Notes: generated by a model from the letters alone, not told the origin. DNA of 64,000 nt from Cognatilysobacter bugurensis (GCF_014652095.1 NZ_BMYD01000001.1:845466-909465), one strand, 5' to 3'; shown: positions 1 through 9,024, counted from the stretch's first letter. Numbers and translations: made by a program.

Positions 1-258
1 ATCCACGGCGTCAAAATCAGCAAGCTGTTCGTGCAGGGCGTGCCGGAGAACGCCTCCGACGTCGCGGTGTGCCGCGCGGTGGCCGGCATCGCACAGAGCC
101 TCGGGCTGGACGTCGTTGCCGAAGGCGTCGAGAACGACGCGCAGCGCGAGTGCCTGCGCTCGATGGGCATCGGCGTTGGACAGGGCTATCTGTTCGCGCC
201 AGCCCTGCAACCCGATGAAATCGAGGCACGCTACGGCCCCCTCGTGGAGACACGCTGA
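1..258 (+). CDS. C-terminal end of an EAL-domain (c-di-GMP phosphodiesterase-type) protein, 5' truncated by window edge
   Basis: The frame is open from base 1 and stops at 258, so only the last 85 residues are visible. The stretch VVAEGVEN followed about 20 residues later by GQGYLFAPAL is the conserved end of EAL domains, which hydrolyse cyclic-di-GMP. The catalytic EAL motif and all upstream domains lie outside the window, so activity and the presence of GGDEF or sensor domains cannot be judged. The next gene starts two bases after the stop, suggesting co-transcription. Confidence 0.85.
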   Translation: MHGVKISKLFVQGVPENASDVAVCRAVAGIAQSLGLDVVAEGVENDAQRECLRSMGIGVGQGYLFAPALQPDEIEARYGPLVETR

Positions 259-260
259 CC

Positions 261-746
261 ATGAATGCCTTCGAGATTCGCCCGATCCGCGCTGATGACG
301 ATGCGACGATCGCCTCGATCATCCGCACCGTCATGCCCGAGTTCGGCGCCTGCGGTGCGGGCTTTGCGATCAACGATCCGGAAGTCGACTGGATGCACCG
401 CGCGTACAACGCACCTCGCAGCGCCTACTTCGTCGTCGAACGCGAGGACCGGGTGTGCGGCGGCGCCGGCATCGCACCGCTGGAAGGCGGCGACGCGGAC
501 ACCTGCGAACTGCGCAAGATGTATTTCCTGCCCGAACTGCGCGGCTTGGGCGCGGGCGCTGCGATGATGAGCCGGTGCCTTCAAGCCGCACGCGGCTTCG
601 GATTCCGCCGTTGCTACATCGAAACCCTGACGGGCATGGATGCCGCAATGCGGCTGTATGAGCGCACGGGCTTCCGTCGCGTGGATGCGTCGCTGGGCGC
701 AACCGGTCATGGCGGTTGCGACCGCTACTACGTTCTCGATCTCTGA
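261..746 (+). CDS. GNAT-family N-acetyltransferase
   Basis: This 161-residue protein has the layout of a small GNAT acetyltransferase, which moves an acetyl group from acetyl-CoA to an amine. The acetyl-CoA loop is visible as LRGLGAGAAMMSRCL (about residues 94-108; consensus Q/RxxGxG/A) after the beta-strand ELRKMYFLP. The C-terminal half carries the typical A-MRLYERTGFRRV segment, where the Tyr is the usual general acid. It starts at an ATG two bases after the EAL gene stop. The substrate cannot be deduced; amino acids, polyamines and small antibiotics are all possible for the family. Confidence 0.8.
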   Translation: MNAFEIRPIRADDDATIASIIRTVMPEFGACGAGFAINDPEVDWMHRAYNAPRSAYFVVEREDRVCGGAGIAPLEGGDADTCELRKMYFLPELRGLGAGAAMMSRCLQAARGFGFRRCYIETLTGMDAAMRLYERTGFRRVDASLGATGHGGCDRYYVLDL

Positions 747-810
747 CCGCTGCGCGCCCCGAACGGCGGCAGGGCTTAGAATCGCCCGCTTTCGGTCTCA
801 GGAAGCGCCC

Positions 811-1581
811 ATGCAGCTTGCCCACTCCCGCGCCGTGATCACCGGCGGCGTGTCCGGTCTTGGTTTCGCCGTTGCGCAGCATCTTGTCGCGCAAGGCGCG
901 AAGGTTGCGCTGCTCGACGTCAACGATGAAAAAGGCGCGGCCGCCGTCGCCGAGCTCGGCGAGTCGAACGCGCGCTACTTCCGCACCGACGTCACCGATG
1001 AAGCGGGCGTGGTCTCCACGCTGGAGCAGGCGCGCGAGTTTCTTAGCGGCCTGAACGTCGCAGTGAACTGCGCCGGCATCCTCGGCGCCGGCCGAGTGCT
1101 GGGCAAGGAAGCGGCGATGCCGCTGTCGCAGTTCCAGAGCACCGTCATGGTGAACCTGGTCGGCAGCTTCAATGTCGCCAAGGCCGCGGCGTCGCTGATG
1201 CAGCACAACGAGGCGAACGACGCGGGCGAGCGTGGCGTGATCGTCAACACGGCGTCAGTCGCGGCGTTCGAAGGCCAGATCGGCCAGGCGGCCTACTCCG
1301 CCTCTAAGGGCGGCGTGGTCGGCATGACACTGCCGATGGCGCGTGAGCTCGCCCGTTTCGGCATCCGCGTCATGACGGTCGCGCCCGGCGTGTTCTGGAC
1401 GCCGATGGTCGACGGCATGCCCGACTCCGTGCAGCAGTCGCTGGCCGCGTCGATTCCGTTCCCGTCGCGCCTCGGCAAGCCCGCGGAGTTCGCCGATCTC
1501 GTCGCGTACATCCTCGGCAACACCTACCTCAACGGCGAGACGATCCGCCTCGACGGCGCGACGCGACTCGCGCCGAAGTAA
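811..1581 (+). CDS. Short-chain dehydrogenase, 3-hydroxyacyl-CoA dehydrogenase type 2-like
   Basis: A 256-residue classical SDR. The NAD-binding TGGVSGLGF motif sits near residue 10, the catalytic Ser in NTASVAAF and the YSASK catalytic Tyr/Lys near residue 160. The VAPGVFWTPM segment and the overall pattern resemble HSD17B10-type 3-hydroxyacyl-CoA dehydrogenases, which act in fatty-acid or branched-chain amino-acid breakdown. The ATG at 811 was chosen because the glycine-rich motif follows at the usual distance and AGGAAG lies just upstream. A TAGAAT sequence at 777-782 could be its -10 box. The substrate assignment is family-level inference. Confidence 0.78.
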   Translation: MQLAHSRAVITGGVSGLGFAVAQHLVAQGAKVALLDVNDEKGAAAVAELGESNARYFRTDVTDEAGVVSTLEQAREFLSGLNVAVNCAGILGAGRVLGKEAAMPLSQFQSTVMVNLVGSFNVAKAAASLMQHNEANDAGERGVIVNTASVAAFEGQIGQAAYSASKGGVVGMTLPMARELARFGIRVMTVAPGVFWTPMVDGMPDSVQQSLAASIPFPSRLGKPAEFADLVAYILGNTYLNGETIRLDGATRLAPK

Positions 1582-1609
1582 GGCCGCTCGCTGCGCGATC
1601 CGCCACACG

Positions 1610-1628
1610 GAGCCGCCCTGAGCGGCTC
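1610..1628. terminator. GC-rich hairpin after the SDR gene
   Basis: A perfect 7-bp stem (GAGCCGC/GCGGCTC) with loop CCTGA lies 28 bases after the dehydrogenase stop. No U-tract follows, so it may terminate weakly or simply stabilise the 3' end. Confidence 0.35.
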
Positions 1629-1663
1629 TCCCACGCATCACTTCAATTCGAGTGCGGTTTCCC

Positions 1664-2230
1664 ATGAAGGCCTACGACATCAAGAAGGGCAACGTCGTCG
1701 AGCACAACGGCGGCGTGTATCAGGTCCGCGACATCGAGCGCAGCTCGCCGCAGGGCCGCGGCGGCAATGTGCGCTTCCGTTTCACCATGTACAGCGTGCC
1801 AGGCGGCAACAAGCTCGATGCAAGCTTCGACGGCGACGACGATTTGCGCGAAGTCGACCTTGCCCGCCGGCAGGCCACGTTCTCGTACATGGACGGCGAT
1901 GCGTTCGTATTCCTCGATGACGAGGACTACACGCCGTACACGCTCGACGCCGATGCGATCGGCGACATGGCGGGCTACATCGTCCCCGACCTGTCGGGCT
2001 GCTACGTGCAGATCATCGACGACGCGCCGGTCGGGCTGCAGTTGCCGCAGACAGTGACGATGGAAGTTGTCGAGACGCCGCCGGAACTCAAGGGCGGGAC
2101 CGCGACGAAGCGCCCGAAGCCGGCGAAGCTGTCGACCGGACTGGAGATCATGGTCCCCGAGTACATCGCGAACGGCGAGCGCGTGTTGGTCAACACGACG
2201 ACGGGCGAGTTCGCCGGCCGGGCTGACTGA
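1664..2230 (+). CDS. yeiP: Elongation factor P-like protein EfpL (YeiP)
   Basis: A 188-residue three-domain EF-P paralogue. EF-P family proteins bind ribosomes stalled at polyproline and related motifs. The N-terminal KOW-like domain begins [17 protein letters not shown] and the tip loop reads SSPQGRGG. This loop has Arg where canonical EF-P has the modified Lys, a hallmark of the YeiP/EfpL branch. The C-terminal domain ends with an EF-P type signature around LVNTTTGEF. The ATG at 1664 fits the family N-terminus; an in-frame ATG four codons earlier is less likely. A true efp with the modification gene epmB lies at 55-57 kb, so this is the second paralogue. Confidence 0.92.
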   Translation: MKAYDIKKGNVVEHNGGVYQVRDIERSSPQGRGGNVRFRFTMYSVPGGNKLDASFDGDDDLREVDLARRQATFSYMDGDAFVFLDDEDYTPYTLDADAIGDMAGYIVPDLSGCYVQIIDDAPVGLQLPQTVTMEVVETPPELKGGTATKRPKPAKLSTGLEIMVPEYIANGERVLVNTTTGEFAGRAD

Positions 2231-2403
2231 GCCCGCGATGCCCCGCTGCCGAGCCTGCATGCGGCGGCAGGGCGTGATTCCGCCCATCGTCGTGACGGAT
2301 CGCACGTCGCGTTTGTGAAATGGGGAGGTCGGGCGCATTCCGGGCGGGTGCGGTCCTGCCATAGTGAGAGGCCGATTGCTTTCCACGTAATGCACGGCCG
2401 CCC

Positions 2404-3897
2404 ATGCTCGACGTCGACGCCACCGCCCTAAGTCTCGATGAGTGCCTACGCGCGCGTGATGCCGGCGAGCCCCCGCATGGCTCCGCCGGGGACCGCCGCC
2501 TGCTGGCGGGGGACCTGCCCGGTGCCATCGAGGGCTACCGCACGGCCCCGGACCAGACCGACGCGGCGCTGAAGCACGCCTGGTGCCTGGCCGAGCGATG
2601 GAAGCTCCGCCAAGCCGCGGAGGTACTCGACAACGCCGAGCACTCGTCCAGTCCGGAGTCGCTTGCGCTGCAGCTCAGGGTTCTGGACGGCGCTTCGGGG
2701 CGGGACCGGTCGGGCTCGGCGGTGCATCGAAGGATGCAGGCGCTTGCCGAGCGGCTTTACGACGTCGATCCATCATCGCGGCGGGTCATGTCCGCATGGT
2801 GGGGCTTTCACATGAGCGGCGGCCGCTACGCGCAGATGAGGGCCATGGCCCTGCGGGCGGCCGAGTTCTTTCCCGACGACGCGGCGCTGCACCAGTCGAT
2901 CCTGCGCGCCTTTGAAAAAAGCAGGCTTTCGCCGGAGATTCCGCTGAGGGCGCTCGTCGAGATGCTGGGCCCCGATTCGGCAGGTGATGACTGGCGGTAC
3001 GCGCTCGTCCACAGCAAGGACGCAGGCCTGCTCGAGCTGTTCGAGCATGGCGTCGAGCGCTTGGTCGCATGCGCCCCGCCGGCGCCCACGGTGGAGGCAC
3101 TCTGGTCTGTCACCCATGGCGGCGCGGCGGATGTGTCCGCTGCGGCTGCCGATGGGCAGGCTGCCTGGCTGCGAGTGGCGATTGCGCTTGCCCGCCTCGA
3201 GCGCGCAGTGCAGCAAGGGCAGCAGATCGCCCCCGCGGCACGCGCCTATCTGGACGCGCTCTGGGCTGCCCCGGATACCCAGGCGCTGCGCTGCAGCGAT
3301 CGCGTGCAGTGGCAGGTGGACTGCCCGGGCGGTCAGCAGTTCTCTTTCAGCATCGAAGTGCAGTTGGACGAGATCGATCTTCACGTGCGCGATCTGCTGT
3401 CGAACGAAGACCTCGACCGGTGGGACATCGCCCTGCTGCTGAACGCGCACGCCGGTGCCGCGAAGCGCATCGAACGCGTACCGGCCCACCTGCTTCCGCC
3501 GATCGGCGTCGGGATGCAGCTCGAACGCGCGTCCGCGGAGCAGGTGCCGGATCTTCTGCAGCGCTACCTCGCGGCATTCGAGCGCTGCGGGATCGAAATG
3601 CAGATGGTCGACGCCGCCATCGTCGACCTGGATCTCGTGCTGGGCCGCGTCTGGGTGTCGGCTGCGGACCTTGCCCTGCAATTGGCTGAAAGCCTCGAAG
3701 GTCCCGAGCCCCTGTGCACCGGCGGAGCGCTGCTCAGCCTGCTCGATCCGATCGTCCGCGAGCAGGGCATCAATCCCGAGCTGGCCGATCGTGGAAAGGT
3801 CGCGCTGAGGCGCCTTTCGAAAGCAGTGCTCCTGCACTGTGACTCGCCCCTCGCCCGCTCCTACCTGCCGCGCGCCAAGCTGCAGCTGATGGGCTGA
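2404..3897 (+). CDS. Uncharacterised 497-residue helical protein, possibly TPR-like
   Basis: No family is recognised. The N-terminal third (residues about 30-190) is Ala/Leu-rich and helical, with segments such as AGDLPGAIEGYRTAP and AAEVLDNAEHSSSPESLALQL that look like degenerate tetratricopeptide repeats. No signal peptide or membrane segment is apparent, so it is probably cytoplasmic. The gene stands alone: 173 bases separate it from yeiP and the next gene is convergent. ATG is the first start in the frame. Codon use is GC-rich like its neighbours, which argues for a real resident gene rather than a chance frame. Function unknown. Confidence 0.7.
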   Translation: MLDVDATALSLDECLRARDAGEPPHGSAGDRRLLAGDLPGAIEGYRTAPDQTDAALKHAWCLAERWKLRQAAEVLDNAEHSSSPESLALQLRVLDGASGRDRSGSAVHRRMQALAERLYDVDPSSRRVMSAWWGFHMSGGRYAQMRAMALRAAEFFPDDAALHQSILRAFEKSRLSPEIPLRALVEMLGPDSAGDDWRYALVHSKDAGLLELFEHGVERLVACAPPAPTVEALWSVTHGGAADVSAAAADGQAAWLRVAIALARLERAVQQGQQIAPAARAYLDALWAAPDTQALRCSDRVQWQVDCPGGQQFSFSIEVQLDEIDLHVRDLLSNEDLDRWDIALLLNAHAGAAKRIERVPAHLLPPIGVGMQLERASAEQVPDLLQRYLAAFERCGIEMQMVDAAIVDLDLVLGRVWVSAADLALQLAESLEGPEPLCTGGALLSLLDPIVREQGINPELADRGKVALRRLSKAVLLHCDSPLARSYLPRAKLQLMG

Positions 3898-3970
3898 CAA
3901 CCCAGGTGCGTCTGCGTGCGCGGCGGCGAGCCCTCGCTGTCCGGATTCGGTATCTCCGCGCTCGCCCCGA

Positions 3971-5359
3971 TCAGGCGTCGAAGACCTTGCCCGGGTTCAT
4001 GATCCCGTTCGGATCGAGCACGCGCTTGATTCCGCGCATCAATGCGACCTCGGCCTCGCTGCGCGTGTCCAGCAAATACGGCTTCTTGACCAGACCAATG
4101 CCGTGCTCGGCGGAAATGCTGCCCCCGTGACGCGCGAGCGCGCCGGACAGCAGGTCAGTCACCTGTTCGCATTGCGCGACGAACACGTCCTGCGGCATGC
4201 CCTCGGGCGGCACGACATTGATGTGCAGGTTTCCGTCACCGATGTGGCCGAACCACACCACGTCCACGCCGGGGTATCCGGCCTCGATGAGCGCCTGTGT
4301 CTCGGCGAGGAACGCGGGCATCGACGAAATCCGAACCGACACGTCGTTCTTGTACGGCTTGTGCGGGGCGAGGCTCTCCGTAATGCCCTCTCGCAAACGC
4401 CACAGTTGCGCAGCCTGCGCGTCGCTTTGGCTGATTGCCCCGTCGACGACCAAGCCTTCGGTCAGGCACGCTTCGAACGCTTCCAGCGCCACCGCTTGCT
4501 GGTGCTCATCGGCGGCAGCGAACTCGGTGACCACGTAGTACGGGTGCTCGTCGTCGAACGGCCGCTGGGCGCCGTGGGCGAGCACATGACGCAGGGCGCG
4601 ATCGGTGAAGAACTCGAACGCCTCGAGCGTCATCCGGCTGCGGAAGATCGAGAACACCTGCATGAGCGCCTCGAACGACGGCAGCGCCAGCAGCATCACC
4701 TGGGTGGGCGGCGGCGGCTCGGTCAATCGCAGCATGGCCTCCACGACGATGCCGAGCGTGCCCTCCGATCCAATCATGAGATGGCGAAGGTCGTAGCCGC
4801 TCGAGTTCTTGATGAGCCCGCGGTTGAGCTCCAGCACCTCGCCGGTACCCGTCACGACCTTGAGGCCGGCGATCCACTCGCGCGTGTTGCCGTAGCGGAT
4901 GACCCGGATGCCGCCGGCGTTCGTGGCGATGTTGCCGCCGATGGAGCACGAGCCCCGCGCGGCGTAGTCCACCGGGTACGCCAGTCCATGCTCACGCGCC
5001 GCGTTGTGAACTGCTTCGAGCACGACGCCGGCCTGCACGGTCAACACGCGGTCGATCGCATCGAACGCGAGTACGCGGTTCATGCGCTCGAGGCTCAGCA
5101 CCAGCTCGCCATTCGCTGCGACCGCGCCGCCCGACAGTCCGGTGCGTCCGCCCGAGGGAACAAGCGCGACGCGTTCGGCATTCGCCCAGCGCACGATCGC
5201 CTGCACCTCCTCCACCGTCGCGGGCAGCGCGATCGCCAATGGGGCGGGTTGCCAGCGCCGGGTCCAGTCACGGCCGTAATGCTCGAGCTCAGCGGCGTCG
5301 GTCAGCACGCGCAGCGCAGGCGCCGTCTCGATCAGGCGTTGCAGGCGGACGTCCGTCAT
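3971..5359 (-). CDS. FAD-linked D-2-hydroxyglutarate dehydrogenase-like oxidase (GlcD/LldD2 family)
   Basis: A 462-residue FAD-binding PCMH-type oxidoreductase. The FAD-binding segment VPSGGRTGLSGGA is near residue 70, followed by GGNIATNAGG. The C-terminal domain carries the metal/substrate motif GHIGDGNLHINV and SAEHGIG. Glycolate oxidase GlcD, D-lactate dehydrogenase and D-2-hydroxyglutarate dehydrogenase share this fold. The divergent serA gene 119 bases away favours the last: SerA can reduce 2-oxoglutarate to D-2-hydroxyglutarate, and a dehydrogenase recycles it, a coupling described in Pseudomonas. RBS AGGAGAAGG precedes the ATG. Exact substrate is inferred from context. Confidence 0.8.
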   Translation of the reverse strand: MTDVRLQRLIETAPALRVLTDAAELEHYGRDWTRRWQPAPLAIALPATVEEVQAIVRWANAERVALVPSGGRTGLSGGAVAANGELVLSLERMNRVLAFDAIDRVLTVQAGVVLEAVHNAAREHGLAYPVDYAARGSCSIGGNIATNAGGIRVIRYGNTREWIAGLKVVTGTGEVLELNRGLIKNSSGYDLRHLMIGSEGTLGIVVEAMLRLTEPPPPTQVMLLALPSFEALMQVFSIFRSRMTLEAFEFFTDRALRHVLAHGAQRPFDDEHPYYVVTEFAAADEHQQAVALEAFEACLTEGLVVDGAISQSDAQAAQLWRLREGITESLAPHKPYKNDVSVRISSMPAFLAETQALIEAGYPGVDVVWFGHIGDGNLHINVVPPEGMPQDVFVAQCEQVTDLLSGALARHGGSISAEHGIGLVKKPYLLDTRSEAEVALMRGIKRVLDPNGIMNPGKVFDA

Positions 5360-5478
5360 GACCTTCTCCTCTCGGTGCAGGCCTCAAGCCTGCCGCCGCG
5401 CGCCGGCGCCGTCCAGCTGGACATCATCACGCCACACGATCTGCGATAGTCATCGTCTCCCTCGCGAAGGAGCGCCGC

Positions 5479-6717
5479 ATGGCCCACAAAACCTCGTTTC
5501 CGAAGCACGAGATCCGCGTGCTGCTGCTTGAAGGCATCAGCGCGAGCGCGGCCCAGAGCTTTCGCGCCGCGGGTTATTCGCAAATCCGGCTGTTCGACAA
5601 ATCCCTGCCCGAGGAGCAATTGCGCGAAGAACTCGCGCAGGCCCACCTCGTCGGCATCCGCTCGCGCACGCAGCTCACCGCCGACCTGCTGCAGGAGGCG
5701 CGCAGGCTGATCTCGATCGGCTGTTTTTGCATCGGCACGAGCCAGGTGGACCTCGACGCTGCGGAGGACCTCGGCATCCCGGTGTTCAACGCGCCCTACT
5801 CGAACACCCGCAGCGTCGCCGAACTCGTCGTTGCCGAAGCAATCATGCTGCTGCGGGGAATCCCCGCGAAGAACGCACAGTGCCATAAGGGCGGCTGGGC
5901 GAAGTCAGCGTCGGGCAGCCACGAGGCGCGCGGTAAGACGCTCGGCATCGTCGGCTACGGCCACATCGGCACGCAGGTCGGCGTGATCGCCGAGGCGCTC
6001 GGCATGCAGGTGATCTTCCACGACATCGAAACCAAGCTCTCGCTCGGCAACGCGCGCGCAGCGGCCAACCTCGACGAGTTGCTCCAGCGCAGCGACGTGG
6101 TGACGCTGCACGTGCCGGAAACACCCGCCACGCGGGAGATGATCGGCGCGCCGCAGATCGCGATGATGAAACCGGGCGCGCACCTCATCAACGCGTCCCG
6201 CGGCACTGTCGTCGACGTCGACTGCCTTGCCGACGCCGTGCGCAGCGGACACGTCGGCGGCGCCGCGGTGGACGTGTTTCCCGTCGAGCCCAAGGGGAAC
6301 GACGACGTGTTCCAGACGCCGCTCGCGGGCTTGGACAACGTGTTGCTCACGCCGCATATCGGCGGCAGCACGCTCGAGGCCCAGGACAACATCGGGCTCG
6401 AGGTCGCGTCGAAGCTGATCCGCTACAGCGACAACGGCTCGACCCTGTCGGCCGTGAACTTCCCGGAGGTCTCGCTGCCGGAGCACACGGGCAGCACGCG
6501 CTTCTTGCACATCCACCGCAACGTGCCCGGCGTGCTGTCTCGGGTCAACGATGTGTTCTCGCGCCTCGGCGCGAACATCGACGGCCAGTTCCTGCGCACC
6601 CACCCGAAGGTGGGCTACGTGGTCATCGACGTCAGCGCGAGCCAGACCCAGCTGGATGACATCCGCACCGCGCTGATGGAGATCCCGGGCACGCTGCGGA
6701 CGCGCGTCCTGTACTGA
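5479..6717 (+). CDS. serA: D-3-phosphoglycerate dehydrogenase
   Basis: A 412-residue enzyme catalysing the first step of serine synthesis, oxidising 3-phosphoglycerate to 3-phosphohydroxypyruvate. The NAD-binding GYGHIGTQVG motif lies near residue 158. Substrate and catalytic segments include SRGTVVDVD and LTPHIGGST, the latter holding the catalytic His. A C-terminal ACT domain (from about residue 340, TRFLHIHRNVPGVLSRV) resembles the serine-binding feedback domain of E. coli SerA, and the length matches the E. coli-type enzyme. GAAGGAG lies six bases before the ATG. It is divergent from the D-2-hydroxyglutarate dehydrogenase-like gene. Confidence 0.95.
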   Translation: MAHKTSFPKHEIRVLLLEGISASAAQSFRAAGYSQIRLFDKSLPEEQLREELAQAHLVGIRSRTQLTADLLQEARRLISIGCFCIGTSQVDLDAAEDLGIPVFNAPYSNTRSVAELVVAEAIMLLRGIPAKNAQCHKGGWAKSASGSHEARGKTLGIVGYGHIGTQVGVIAEALGMQVIFHDIETKLSLGNARAAANLDELLQRSDVVTLHVPETPATREMIGAPQIAMMKPGAHLINASRGTVVDVDCLADAVRSGHVGGAAVDVFPVEPKGNDDVFQTPLAGLDNVLLTPHIGGSTLEAQDNIGLEVASKLIRYSDNGSTLSAVNFPEVSLPEHTGSTRFLHIHRNVPGVLSRVNDVFSRLGANIDGQFLRTHPKVGYVVIDVSASQTQLDDIRTALMEIPGTLRTRVLY

Positions 6718-6734
6718 GCGGCTCGCCGCTCAGT
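6713..6734. terminator. Bidirectional hairpin spanning both stop codons of convergent genes
   Basis: A perfect 9-bp stem (ACTGAGCGG/CCGCTCAGT) with loop CTCG covers the stop codon of serA and the stop codon of the convergent symporter gene. It lacks a U-tract but is symmetrical and could protect or end both transcripts. Confidence 0.5.
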
Positions 6735-8172
6735 CACCGCGAAGCCGACGGCGCCAGAACTCGGCATTGCGGATTCCGAGCGCGTCGGGGTCGAACACCG
6801 GGTCGGCGCCTGAACGCCTCTGGCGCTCGTAGTCGCGGAGCGCCGCGAGTGCCGGCCGCTGGATGATGAGGATCGCGACGATGTTCAGCCACGCCATGAG
6901 GCCGACGCCGATGTCGCCGAGCGTCCAGGCCGCCCCGGCGCTTCGCATGACCCCCAGGATCACCGCGCCGATGATCAGGACGCGCAGTGCGAGCACCATC
7001 CACGGCCGCCTCTTCTGGCGGTTGATGTAGGCGATGTTCGTTTCCGCCATGTAGTAGTAGGCGACGATCGTCGTGAACGCGAAGAACGTCAGCGCGATCG
7101 CCACAAAGCCGGCCCCCAGGCCCGGCAACACCGACTCGACGGCCGCCTGCGTGAATCCCGGTCCGGGCTCGACGCCGGGCAGCTGGCTCACGATCAGCGC
7201 GCCATCAGCCCCGGTGACGTTGTAGAGGCCGGTCGACAGGATCATGAATGCGGTTGCGGAGCACACCAGCAACGTGTCGATGTAGACCGAAAACGCCTGC
7301 ACGTAGCCTTGCTTAGCGGGATGCGAGACCTCGGCAGCCGCGGCTGCATGCGGCGCGGTGCCCTGCCCGGCCTCGTTCGAATAGATGCCGCGCTTCACGC
7401 CCCACTGGATGGCCAGACCAAGCATGCCGCCGAACGCCGCCTCGGCACCGAACGCACTGCGGAACACGAGCGAGATCATCGCCGGCAACGCATCGGCGTT
7501 CGCGATCACGATGTAGACCGCCACGCCCATGTAGCCGAGCGCCATGAACGGCACCACGACCTCCGCGAACCGCGAGATCCGCTTCACGCCGCCGAAGATG
7601 ATGAGGGCCAGCACGGCTGCGAGCGGCAGCGCCACCATCAGCGGCTCGACGCCCCACGCGTTGCGCATGCCAGTGGCGATGCCGTTCGCCTGCACGCCCG
7701 GCAGCAACAAGCCGGTCGCAAGGATTGTCGCGACCGCGAAGGTCAGCGCGTACCACTTCTGCCCCGTCGCTTTCTCGATGTAGTAGGCCGGGCCGCCGCG
7801 GTATCGCCCCTCGTCGTCGGTTTCTTTGTAAATCTGGGCAAGCGTCGCCTCGATCGCGGCGGTCGATGCCCCGAGTAGCGCCATCACCCACATCCAAAAG
7901 ATTGCGCCCGGGCCGCCGGCGGCGATCGCCGTTGCGACGCCGGCGATGTTGCCGATGCCGACACGTCCGGACAACGACATCGCCAGCGCCTGGAACGACG
8001 AGATGCCGGCTTCAGAGCGTTGCCCCGAGAACGTAAGGCGGAACATCTCGCCGAAGCTGCGCAATTGCAGGAACCGCGTGCGGATCGAGAAATACAGACC
8101 GGCGCCAAGGCACAGGTAGATGAGCGCCGAGCTCCAGATGATGTCGTTCAGCGCGTTCAGGGCGGAATCCAC
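6730..8172 (-). CDS. Alanine/glycine:cation symporter (AGCS family)
   Basis: A roughly 480-residue inner-membrane transporter with about ten hydrophobic segments. AGCS proteins import alanine or glycine with sodium. Family signatures include SLSGRVGIGNIAGVATAIAA, GAIFWMWVMALLGAST and the EAGQGTAPHAAAAA segment. A GTG at 8172 is taken as start because AGAGGA lies nine bases upstream and translation then begins just before the first membrane helix. A frame extension to an ATG at 8271 has no such signal. It is convergent with serA and lies downstream of the NUDIX gene. Confidence 0.85.
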   Translation of the reverse strand: MDSALNALNDIIWSSALIYLCLGAGLYFSIRTRFLQLRSFGEMFRLTFSGQRSEAGISSFQALAMSLSGRVGIGNIAGVATAIAAGGPGAIFWMWVMALLGASTAAIEATLAQIYKETDDEGRYRGGPAYYIEKATGQKWYALTFAVATILATGLLLPGVQANGIATGMRNAWGVEPLMVALPLAAVLALIIFGGVKRISRFAEVVVPFMALGYMGVAVYIVIANADALPAMISLVFRSAFGAEAAFGGMLGLAIQWGVKRGIYSNEAGQGTAPHAAAAAEVSHPAKQGYVQAFSVYIDTLLVCSATAFMILSTGLYNVTGADGALIVSQLPGVEPGPGFTQAAVESVLPGLGAGFVAIALTFFAFTTIVAYYYMAETNIAYINRQKRRPWMVLALRVLIIGAVILGVMRSAGAAWTLGDIGVGLMAWLNIVAILIIQRPALAALRDYERQRRSGADPVFDPDALGIRNAEFWRRRLRGD

Positions 8173-8298
8173 GTAACACGGTCCTCTGGCAGGTGCGACC
8201 TGGGCGTCGCGTGGCGACGCACAGTGCTCGTCAGCAACGACGTAGCTGCCCCGAGCGTACCAATAATTCACTCCGCGCCCCTGGCTAGGCCTGCTGCT

Positions 8299-8871
8299 TC
8301 ACGCAGGGAGGCGCGTGACGCTCCGCTGGAGCCACTTGCCGGCCATGCGACGGATCGACGGATCGGTGTCGGGATCGTCGAGCAGCAAACCGACGTCGCG
8401 CCACGCCAATGCATGGGACTCGTCGCTGACCACGAACGCCTCGTCATCGCCGGCGCGGACGACGAATCGAACGTCGTAGTGCCAGTGGCCCGGCACGTCC
8501 TTGCGCTCCGGGATCCAATGGCGATCGAGGTCGAAGATCCCGTGATCGACCTCCAACCCGGGCAGGCCCGACTCTTCCCGCGCCTCGCGCAATGCGGCAA
8601 ACGCGAGATCGCCATCGCCATCGGCATGCCCGCCGAGTTGCAGCCAACGGCCGAGCTTGCGGTGATGGGTCATCAGCAGACGCGTCCCGCGTCGATCGAC
8701 CAGCCAGGCCGACGCGGTGAAATGGCCTTCCAGCCGCTCGCGACCAAACGCGTTGTCGCCATCTTGGAGCAACTCGAGGAACGGCGTGACGTCCTCGTCC
8801 GGCCACCGCCCGCTGTAATTGAGGACTTCGCTGCGCAGTGCTTCGAGTGAGCTTGATACCGGGCGTGTCAT
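8299..8871 (-). CDS. NUDIX hydrolase
   Basis: A 190-residue NUDIX protein; the family cleaves nucleoside diphosphates linked to another moiety. The box is GHADGDGDLAFAALREAREE (residues about 77-96). The core REAREESGL is intact, but the first Glu of the consensus Gx5E is replaced by Gly (the HADGD subfamily normally has Glu there). The main metal-binding REUXEE glutamates remain, so activity is plausible. A W-rich C-terminus and RRMAGKWL resemble other small HADGD-type NUDIX proteins. The substrate is unknown. It precedes the symporter gene on the same strand by 126 bases. Confidence 0.82.
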   Translation of the reverse strand: MTRPVSSSLEALRSEVLNYSGRWPDEDVTPFLELLQDGDNAFGRERLEGHFTASAWLVDRRGTRLLMTHHRKLGRWLQLGGHADGDGDLAFAALREAREESGLPGLEVDHGIFDLDRHWIPERKDVPGHWHYDVRFVVRAGDDEAFVVSDESHALAWRDVGLLLDDPDTDPSIRRMAGKWLQRSVTRLPA

Positions 8872-9024
8872 GCAGGGGCTGGCGTGTGGATCGAAGCCCG
8901 CGATTATCCCCGCCTACCGCCTTGCTGCCCGTTTCACGGCTGAGTTAATGTGGCGAACCGCGTTGGCTGCACCCATGCACGACGCCTCCATGCGCCACCG
9001 CACGTACCTTTCAGGGGAGTCGTA

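Noticed and set aside
4103-5449. Long plus-strand open frame (448 codons) opposite the D-2-hydroxyglutarate dehydrogenase-like gene
   Set aside because: It is antisense to a gene with clear FAD-oxidase motifs. Long antisense frames are expected in GC-rich DNA, and its translation is Arg/His-rich with no domain.
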